From contig NZ_CP095078.1 of the NCBI RefSeq assembly GCF_022919075.1, positions 2,790,001 to 2,854,000 of the forward strand: 64,000 bases of DNA, in the 5' to 3' direction. This stretch comes from Nocardioides sp. W7 (GTDB lineage Bacteria > Actinomycetota > Actinomycetes > Propionibacteriales > Nocardioidaceae). Made by a program: the position numbers and the translations under genes. This document shows positions 58,569 to 64,000 of the stretch, one piece after another. Position 1 is the first letter of the stretch, and the number at the start of each line of letters is the position of its first letter. The notes below the pieces were generated by a model that had not been told where the DNA came from, did no database searches, and was given only the letters and a program-made list of their open reading frames with translations.

Positions 58569-60080
58569 TCAGTGCCCGGCGGAGACGTCCAGGTCCCGCG
58601 GAGCGATCCACCACACGAGGGCGGCTGCGGCGAGCATCACCAGCCCGCCCGCGAGCCCGGCGCCGGTCAGCGAGTGGGTGAACGCCTCGGTGGCCTGGGT
58701 CGCCAGGGCGCTGCCGCCCGGACCTGCGAGCTCGGCGATCTCGAGCGCTCCGCCGAGCGAGTCGCGGGCGACGTCACCGGAGGCGGCGTCGAGGCCGGCG
58801 GCCGTGAGGTCGGAGACGGGCAAGTCGGCCCGGTAGATCGCACCGGCCAGGCTCCCGAGCACGGCCACGCCCAGCACCCCGCCGATCTCGTAGCTGGACT
58901 CCTCGATCGCGGCGGCGCTGCCGGCCTTGTCAGCCGGCGCTCCCGACATGATCGCGGCCGAGGCGACTGCGAGCGAGCCGCTGCCCGCGCCGACCAGCAC
59001 CAGGGAGGCGGCGACGCCGGCGTACGACAGTGGCTCCGGGAGCAGGAAGACCAGGAGGAAGCCGATGCCGCCCACGGCCAGCCCGCCGGCGAGCACCGGG
59101 CGGGCCCCGATGCGGTCGGCCAACCCGGGCGCGAGCAGCGAGCAGAGCACCCCGGCCACCGCCATCGGGAGCAGCGCGAAGCCGGACTCCAGGGGGGACC
59201 AGCCGCGCACCAGCTGCAGCCACTGGCTGAGCAGCAGGAGCGCGGCGATCGAGGCGATGCTGGTGCAGAGCGCCGTGATGACGCCCGCGCTGAAGGAGCG
59301 CTCGCGGAACAGGCGGACCTCCAGGACCGGGTTGGGCTGGGCCAGGCAGCGACGCACGAAGAGGACCAGGCCGACGACGGCGACGACGGCGGCGAGCGCC
59401 CCCTCGCCGGTGGGTCCGTGCTCGCCGGTGTGCTTGACGGCGTAGACGAGCGCGACCATGCCCAGCACCGAGAGCACGGTGGCGACCGGGTCGAGGGTCC
59501 CGGGCCGCTCGGACCTGCTCTCGGGGAGCAGCAGCAGGGCGGCGACGATCGCCACCGCCATCACCGGCACGTTGACCAGGAAGGCCGAGTGCCAGCTGAA
59601 CGCCTCGAGGAGTGCGCCGCCGATGATCGGGCCGAGCGCCGTGCCGACCGCGGCGGTGGCGCCCCAGCAGCCCAGCGCCGTCGCCCGCTCGCGCGGGTCG
59701 GTGAACATCGTGCGCACCATCGACAGGGTCGACGGCATGATCATGGCGCCGCCGACGCCGAGCAGTGCGCGGACGGCGATCACGCCGGCCGGGCTGTCGA
59801 CGACCAGCACGGCCATCGACGCGAGGCCGAAGGTCGCGAACCCCGCGACCAGCATCCGTCGTCGGCCCCAGCGGTCGCCGAGCGCGCTGGCGGTCACCAG
59901 CAGGCCGGCGAGGACCAGCGCGTAGACGTCGACCATCCACAGCAGCTCCACGGCGCCGGGGCGCAGGTCCGCGGAGATGGCCGGCATGGCCAGGCTGAGG
60001 ATCGTCATGTCCATGACGACGACCAGCAGGCTCGTGCAGAGCACGGCGAGGCCGGCCCAGCGCAGCCGATCCGCGCTCAT
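58569..60080 (-). CDS. MFS drug exporter (DHA2, EmrB/QacA-like)
   Basis: The 503-residue 14-helix major facilitator has the MFS motif A in ALGDRWGRRRML, the DHA2 start VVVMDMTILSLAMPAIS with VDVYALVLAGLLV, and motif C near LGPIIGGALLEAFSW. DHA2 proteins export drugs and cationic toxicants with proton antiport. It overlaps the stop of the TetR gene by ATGA, so regulator and pump are one operon read away from the operator at 60667. Confidence 0.92.
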   Translation of the reverse strand: MSADRLRWAGLAVLCTSLLVVVMDMTILSLAMPAISADLRPGAVELLWMVDVYALVLAGLLVTASALGDRWGRRRMLVAGFATFGLASMAVLVVDSPAGVIAVRALLGVGGAMIMPSTLSMVRTMFTDPRERATALGCWGATAAVGTALGPIIGGALLEAFSWHSAFLVNVPVMAVAIVAALLLLPESRSERPGTLDPVATVLSVLGMVALVYAVKHTGEHGPTGEGALAAVVAVVGLVLFVRRCLAQPNPVLEVRLFRERSFSAGVITALCTSIASIAALLLLSQWLQLVRGWSPLESGFALLPMAVAGVLCSLLAPGLADRIGARPVLAGGLAVGGIGFLLVFLLPEPLSYAGVAASLVLVGAGSGSLAVASAAIMSGAPADKAGSAAAIEESSYEIGGVLGVAVLGSLAGAIYRADLPVSDLTAAGLDAASGDVARDSLGGALEIAELAGPGGSALATQATEAFTHSLTGAGLAGGLVMLAAAALVWWIAPRDLDVSAGH

Positions 60081-60634
60081 GCGGACGCCCCGGACAGGAA
60101 GGTGCGGACCGCGAGGTCGCCGGCAGCCCGGGAGCCGATCTCACCCGCGCGCAGCGCCTCGCGGACGGCGACCATCACGCCGTACACGACGTGGCTCAAC
60201 CACGCAGGGGGTACGTCGGGACGCAGCACGCCGGCACGCTGGGCGGCCGAGAACATCGCCACCTCGACCGCGACCAGCGACCGGGTGCGCTCGACGAGGT
60301 CGGGGAAGTCCTGCAGCGAGTGCTCGGTCAGCGCGAAGGCGAAGTCCTCGGCGTCGCGCGCCAGCGAGCGCACCATCGTGTCCACGCAGGCCGTGATCGC
60401 CGAGGCGTCGCCGGAGGCGGTCGCCTCCGCCAGCCCGGCGCCGGCCTGGGTCTGCTCCCAGCGGTCCAGGCAGCGCTCCCCGATGGCGTGCACGAGGTCG
60501 GCGCGTCCGGTGAAGTGCCGGTGGAGCGTCGCGCGGCCCACCCCGGTCGCCTCGGCCACCTCCGCCATCGAAGCGGCGGGATCGGCGTTGAGGTGGCGCA
60601 GCGCGCCGTCGAGCAGCTCGTCGCGGGTCGGCAC
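60077..60634 (-). CDS. TetR/AcrR-family repressor
   Basis: The 185-residue regulator has an N-terminal TetR helix-turn-helix: MAEVAEATGVGRATLHRHFTGRADL is split by the turn GVGRATLHRHF, followed by a helical ligand-binding domain with ESP-like alanine-rich helices. GTG 60634 follows GGAGGTCC. It probably represses its own transcript and the downstream MFS pump by binding the palindrome at 60667-60684. The inducer is presumably a pump substrate. Confidence 0.9.
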   Translation of the reverse strand: MPTRDELLDGALRHLNADPAASMAEVAEATGVGRATLHRHFTGRADLVHAIGERCLDRWEQTQAGAGLAEATASGDASAITACVDTMVRSLARDAEDFAFALTEHSLQDFPDLVERTRSLVAVEVAMFSAAQRAGVLRPDVPPAWLSHVVYGVMVAVREALRAGEIGSRAAGDLAVRTFLSGASA

Positions 60635-60666
60635 GACGGACCTCCATGGGACATCAGTGGATCGAA

Positions 60667-60684
60667 TGAGACAAAAGTGTCTCA
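60667..60684. promoter_or_regulatory. Putative TetR operator
   Basis: TGAGACA and TGTCTCA are perfect inverted 7-bp half-sites with a 4-bp AAAG centre, 33 bp upstream of the TetR gene and 65 bp before the divergent APC permease. Size and position fit a TetR-family site. Confidence 0.65.
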
Positions 60685-60748
60685 CAACTGGTCTGTGCCA
60701 CCAACTCCGGCAGGTTTCCTCCGAAGGGGTGAGGGCAACAGGTCAGCC

Positions 60749-62200
60749 ATGAGTGCCACCGACCACGTCGACGTCAACGGTCCCGAGCCGGACCTGAAGC
60801 GGGTGATGGGGCCCAAGCTCCTGTTGCTCTTCATCGTCGGCGACATCCTCGGCGCGGGCGTGTACGCCGTGACCGGCCGGCTGGCCGGTCAGGTGGGCGG
60901 GATCGCCTGGCTACCGTTCCTGGTGGCGTTCGCGGTCGCGACCCTGACGGCGTTCTCCTACCTGGAGCTGGTCACCAAGTACCCCCAGGCGGCGGGGGCG
61001 GCGCTCTACGCGCACAAGGCCTTCGGCATCCACTTCATCACGTTCCTGGTGGCCTTCACCGTGGTCTGCTCGGGCATCACCAGCGCCTCGACGTCCTCGG
61101 GGCTGCTGGCCGAGAACCTGCTCATCGGCCTCGACGAGCTGCTGCCGGGCATCCCGACCGGCGACACCGCCAGCCTGGTCGTGGCGCTGCTGTTCATGAT
61201 GCTGCTCGCCGGGGTCAACCTGCGCGGCGTCGGGGAGAGCGTGAAGTTCAACGTCCTGCTGACCCTGGTCGAGATGACCGCGCTGGCGATCGTCATCGGG
61301 ATCGGCTTCTACGCCGTCACGGGTGGCGACGGCGACCTGAGCCAGGTGACGGTCTTCGAGAGCCCCGACGACAAGGGCCTGTTCATGGCCGTCACGATCG
61401 CCACTGCGATCGCGTTCTTCTCGATGGTGGGCTTCGAGGACTCGGTGAACATGGTCGAGGAGACCAAGGACCCGCTGCGCATCTTCCCGCGGATGATGCT
61501 CACCGGGCTCGGCATCGCCGTCGTCATCTACATGCTGGTGGCGATCACCGTGGTCGCGGTCATCCCGCCCGGCGACATCGCCAACCCGCAGAACCCCGAG
61601 GCCGGCGTACTCCTCGACGTGGTGCGGGTCGGGGCGCCCGACCTGCCGATCGACAAGATCTTCCCCTTCCTGACCGTCTTCGCCGTCGCCAACACCGCCC
61701 TGATCAACATGCTGATGGCGAGCCGGCTGATCTACGGGATGGCCCGCCAGGACGTGCTGCCGCGGACCCTGGGCCGGGTTCTCCCGGGCCGGCGCTCGCC
61801 CTGGGTCGCGATCCTCTTCACCACCGTGCTCGCCCTGGCGCTGATCGTCGTGGTGCGGACCCAGTCCGACAGCTCGGTCGTGGCGGCCCTGTCGGGCACC
61901 ACCTCGCTGCTGCTGCTGGCCGTCTTCACGATCGTCAACGGCTGTTGCCTGGTGCTGCGCCGCGACCCCACGCCCGAGCGCGCGTTCCGGGCGCCCACCG
62001 TCGTCCCGATCATCGGCGCCGTCGGCTGCGCCTTCCTCCTCGGCCCGTGGGCGCGCCTGGAGGCGGACATGATCCAGTACAAGATCGCCGGCGGACTGCT
62101 CGGCCTCGGGATCGTGCTGTGGGCCTTCACCTGGATGACCAACCGCGGCATCCGCGCCAAGAAGACCGGCTTCCGCGACATCGACCACCTCGAGGACTGA
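60749..62200 (+). CDS. APC-family amino acid permease
   Basis: The 483-residue, 12-helix permease of the amino acid-polyamine-organocation superfamily starts helix 1 at LLLLFIVGDILGAGVYAVTG with the unwound GAG motif. It also has FSYLELVTKYPQAAGAALY and AIAFFSMVGFEDSVNMVEE, typical of YfnA/CAT-like members. The transported amino acid is unknown. It is divergent from the TetR gene, so the TetR protein might affect it as well. It ends 66 nt before the DAHP synthase gene. Confidence 0.9.
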   Translation: MSATDHVDVNGPEPDLKRVMGPKLLLLFIVGDILGAGVYAVTGRLAGQVGGIAWLPFLVAFAVATLTAFSYLELVTKYPQAAGAALYAHKAFGIHFITFLVAFTVVCSGITSASTSSGLLAENLLIGLDELLPGIPTGDTASLVVALLFMMLLAGVNLRGVGESVKFNVLLTLVEMTALAIVIGIGFYAVTGGDGDLSQVTVFESPDDKGLFMAVTIATAIAFFSMVGFEDSVNMVEETKDPLRIFPRMMLTGLGIAVVIYMLVAITVVAVIPPGDIANPQNPEAGVLLDVVRVGAPDLPIDKIFPFLTVFAVANTALINMLMASRLIYGMARQDVLPRTLGRVLPGRRSPWVAILFTTVLALALIVVVRTQSDSSVVAALSGTTSLLLLAVFTIVNGCCLVLRRDPTPERAFRAPTVVPIIGAVGCAFLLGPWARLEADMIQYKIAGGLLGLGIVLWAFTWMTNRGIRAKKTGFRDIDHLED

Positions 62201-62254
62201 GCGAGGGCGGTCTCACCGCCTCGTGGCGAATCGGGGGAGCCCGGGGGCCCGCCG

Positions 62255-62260
62255 TACCCT
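62255..62260 (+). promoter_or_regulatory. -10 box of DAHP synthase gene
   Basis: TACCCT lies 6 nt before the GTG start at 62267. GGAGGG occupies the spacer, so the message would be leaderless if transcription begins at the GTG. Confidence 0.45.
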
Positions 62261-62266
62261 GGAGGG

Positions 62267-63610
62267 GTGAGCACCATCCCCGACCTCGCGAGCCTGCACG
62301 CCCTCGGCCCGGCCCAGCAGCCGACCTACCCCGACCGCGGCGCGGTCGATGCCGCCGTCGACCGGCTGCGCACCATGCCGCCGCTGGTCTTCGCGGGCGA
62401 GTGCGACGAGCTGAAGACCAAGATCGGCGCCGTCGCCCGCGGCGAGGCGTTCCTGCTCCAGGGCGGCGACTGCGCCGAGACGTTCGCCGGCGTGACCGCC
62501 GACAACGTGCGCAACAAGCTCCGGGTGCTGCTGCAGATGGCGGTGGTGCTGACGTACGCCGCCTCGGTGCCGGTCGTGAAGGTCGGCCGGCTGGCCGGCC
62601 AGTACGCCAAGCCACGCTCGAGCGACCTGGAGACGCGGGGTGGCATCACGCTGCCGGCGTACCGCGGTGACGCCGTCAACGGCTTCGAGTTCACCGAGGC
62701 CGCGCGGATCCCCGACCCGCAGCGCCTCGTCGACGTCTACAACGCCTCGGCCGCGACCCTGAACCTGGTGCGCGCCTTCGTCACGGGCGGGTACGCCGAT
62801 CTGCGCCAGGTGCACACCTGGAACACCGACTTCGTCAAGGAGTCGTCCGTCGGGCAGCAGTACGAGCAGCTGGCCAACGAGATCGAGCGCGCGCTGACCT
62901 TCATGAAGGCCATCGGCGCCGACCCCGACGAATTCCACCGGGTCGACTTCCACTCCAGCCACGAGGCGCTGGTGCTGGAGTACGAGCACGCCATGACCCG
63001 CATCGACTCGCGCACCCAGCTGCCGTACGACGTCTCCGGGCACTTCGTGTGGATCGGCGAGCGCACCCGCCAGCTCGACAACGCCCACGTCGAGCTGCTG
63101 AGCCACATCCAGAACCCGATCGGCGTCAAGCTCGGCCCGACCACCTCCCCGGACGACGCCCTGGCCCTCGCCGCCAAGCTGAACCCGGCCAACGAGGCCG
63201 GCCGGCTGACCTTCATCACCCGCTTCGGCGCCGGCAAGATCCGCGACGGGCTGCCGGCCCTGGTCGAGAAGGTCACCGCCGAGGGCCTCCAGGTCGCCTG
63301 GATCTGCGACCCGATGCACGGCAACACCTTCGAGGCGAGCTCGGGCTACAAGACCCGCCGCTTCGGCGACGTGATCGACGAGGTGCAGGGCTTCTTCGAC
63401 GTGCACCGCTCGCTCGGCACCTGGCCCGGCGGCCTGCACGTCGAGCTCACCGGTGACGACGTCACCGAGTGCGTCGGCGGCGGCGAGGAGCTGGCCGAGA
63501 TCGACCTCGGCAACCGCTACGAGTCGGTCTGCGACCCGCGCCTGAACCGCGTGCAGTCGCTCGAGCTGGCGTTCCTGGTCGCGGACATGCTGCGGCAGAG
63601 CAAGCCCTGA
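62267..63610 (+). CDS. aroG: Class II 3-deoxy-7-phosphoheptulonate (DAHP) synthase
   Basis: The enzyme condenses PEP and erythrose-4-phosphate at the entry to aromatic amino acid synthesis. The 447-residue class II (plant/actinobacterial type) enzyme has the metal-binding cysteine C69 in LQGGDCAETF, the KVGRLAGQYAKPRS and GDAVNGF blocks, and DPMHGNT and ITRFGAGKIRDGLP. It corresponds to M. tuberculosis AroG (Rv2178c), which is feedback-regulated by aromatic amino acids. GTG start six bases after TACCCT. Confidence 0.95.
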   Translation: MSTIPDLASLHALGPAQQPTYPDRGAVDAAVDRLRTMPPLVFAGECDELKTKIGAVARGEAFLLQGGDCAETFAGVTADNVRNKLRVLLQMAVVLTYAASVPVVKVGRLAGQYAKPRSSDLETRGGITLPAYRGDAVNGFEFTEAARIPDPQRLVDVYNASAATLNLVRAFVTGGYADLRQVHTWNTDFVKESSVGQQYEQLANEIERALTFMKAIGADPDEFHRVDFHSSHEALVLEYEHAMTRIDSRTQLPYDVSGHFVWIGERTRQLDNAHVELLSHIQNPIGVKLGPTTSPDDALALAAKLNPANEAGRLTFITRFGAGKIRDGLPALVEKVTAEGLQVAWICDPMHGNTFEASSGYKTRRFGDVIDEVQGFFDVHRSLGTWPGGLHVELTGDDVTECVGGGEELAEIDLGNRYESVCDPRLNRVQSLELAFLVADMLRQSKP

Positions 63611-63629
63611 TCGATCTCCGAGCCTCGTC

Positions 63630-63718
63630 GGTCGAGTAGCCGCCGAGGAACGAGGCGGCGTATCGAGACCACGTCAGCCGGTCTCGATACGCTCGCCAGC
63701 GCTCGCTACTCGACCACC
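63630..63718. repeat. Dispersed repeat, copies C and D in inverted arrangement
   Basis: Copy C (63630-63670) reads CGGTCGAGTAGC to TATCGAGACC. Copy D (63680-63718) is its inverted counterpart, GGTCTCGATACGC to CTACTCGACCACC. Together they can fold into a large hairpin between aroG and the threonine aldolase gene. Ends match copies A and B. Confidence 0.65.
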
Positions 63719-63729
63719 GAGGGACAACG

Positions 63730-64000
63730 ATGATCGATCTCCGCTCCGACACCCTCACCCGCCCCACCGAGGCGATGCGCGCCGCGATGGCGCGCGCCGA
63801 GGTCGGCGACGACGTGTACGGCGAGGACCCGACGGTCCGCGCGCTCGAGGAGCGGGTGGCCGAGCTGTTCGGGCACGAGGCGGCGCTGTTCACCCCGACC
63901 GGCTCGATGGCCAACGTGCTGGCCGTCCGCTCGGTCGTGCAGCCCGGCCAGGAGGTGCTCTGCGAATCGCGGGCCCACATCGCGCGGGCCGAGCTGGGGG
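63730..64000 (+). CDS. Low-specificity L-threonine aldolase (partial)
   Basis: The first 90 codons are in the window. [36 protein letters not shown] and [14 protein letters not shown] are hallmarks of beta-eliminating-lyase-family threonine aldolases (fold type I PLP enzymes), which split threonine to glycine and acetaldehyde. The PLP lysine and most of the active site lie beyond the right edge. It starts 11 nt after the inverted repeat pair, with no strong ribosome site (GGGACAACG). Confidence 0.85.
   Translation, partial: MIDLRSDTLTRPTEAMRAAMARAEVGDDVYGEDPTVRALEERVAELFGHEAALFTPTGSMANVLAVRSVVQPGQEVLCESRAHIARAELG

Noticed and set aside
58530..60752. A plus-strand 740-codon open frame across the MFS and TetR genes
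   Set aside because: It is antisense to an MFS exporter with clear motifs and to a TetR repressor; the translation is low complexity.

Overview
The window is about 72% GC by eye, with GTG and TTG start codons, four-base GTGA/ATGA gene overlaps and actinobacterial gene families throughout: PspAB, DUF3043, QcrC/QcrA/QcrB with CtaC/D/E/F, AdoK, ErpA, MacS-like kinase, PPi-type PFK and class II DAHP synthase. This points to a high-GC actinomycete, most likely in or near Nocardioidaceae. The content is largely core chromosome. I see no rRNA, tRNA, CRISPR array, prophage or transposase gene.

Left part (1-13 kb): an AzlC-type exporter fragment and a GNAT enzyme, an aldo/keto reductase, a DMT-like transporter with a DUF3043 protein, and the envelope-stress set pspA-htpX-pspAB. 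Next comes a five-gene efflux operon: adaptor, MacB-type ATPase, permease, DUF5666 lipoprotein, second adaptor. Two of its genes are damaged, one by a frameshift and one by a nonsense codon. A GAF histidine kinase follows. A 163-bp inverted-repeat element then separates that kinase from nadA.

Middle (13-44 kb): NAD synthesis (nadA), glycerate kinase, ErpA-type Fe-S carrier, adenosine kinase, a cysteine desulfurase/TusA pair, and the aerobic respiratory supercomplex. The latter comprises ctaC-ctaD-ctaF on + and ctaE-qcrC-qcrA-qcrB on -, with a CtaG-like assembly gene divergent from ctaE. trpD, a small Lrp-type regulator, a DEDDh exonuclease/GIY-YIG fusion, a NYN-domain protein, a c-di-AMP (ydaO/yuaA) riboswitch ahead of an NlpC/P60 hydrolase, two metalloproteases and a long-chain acyl-CoA synthetase follow.

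Right part (44-64 kb): SRPBCC protein, ArsA-like ATPase, two ROK kinases, alpha/beta hydrolase, PlsC acyltransferase, a MacS/MacR-like two-component system interleaved with a flavin reductase and an arylamine N-acetyltransferase, DUF1028, a phosphofructokinase with PPi-type residues, an ECF sigma factor with a probable anti-sigma partner, an MFS exporter with its TetR regulator and operator, an APC permease, class II DAHP synthase and the start of threonine aldolase. From ErpA to DAHP synthase the gene content resembles the Mycobacterium tuberculosis block Rv2178c-Rv2204c.

Two architectural themes recur. Many genes have a TANNNT -10 box 6-8 nt before the start codon, implying leaderless mRNAs. 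Several intergenic gaps hold palindromic elements or members of a short repeat family ending in GGTGGTYGAG and TRTCGARACC.
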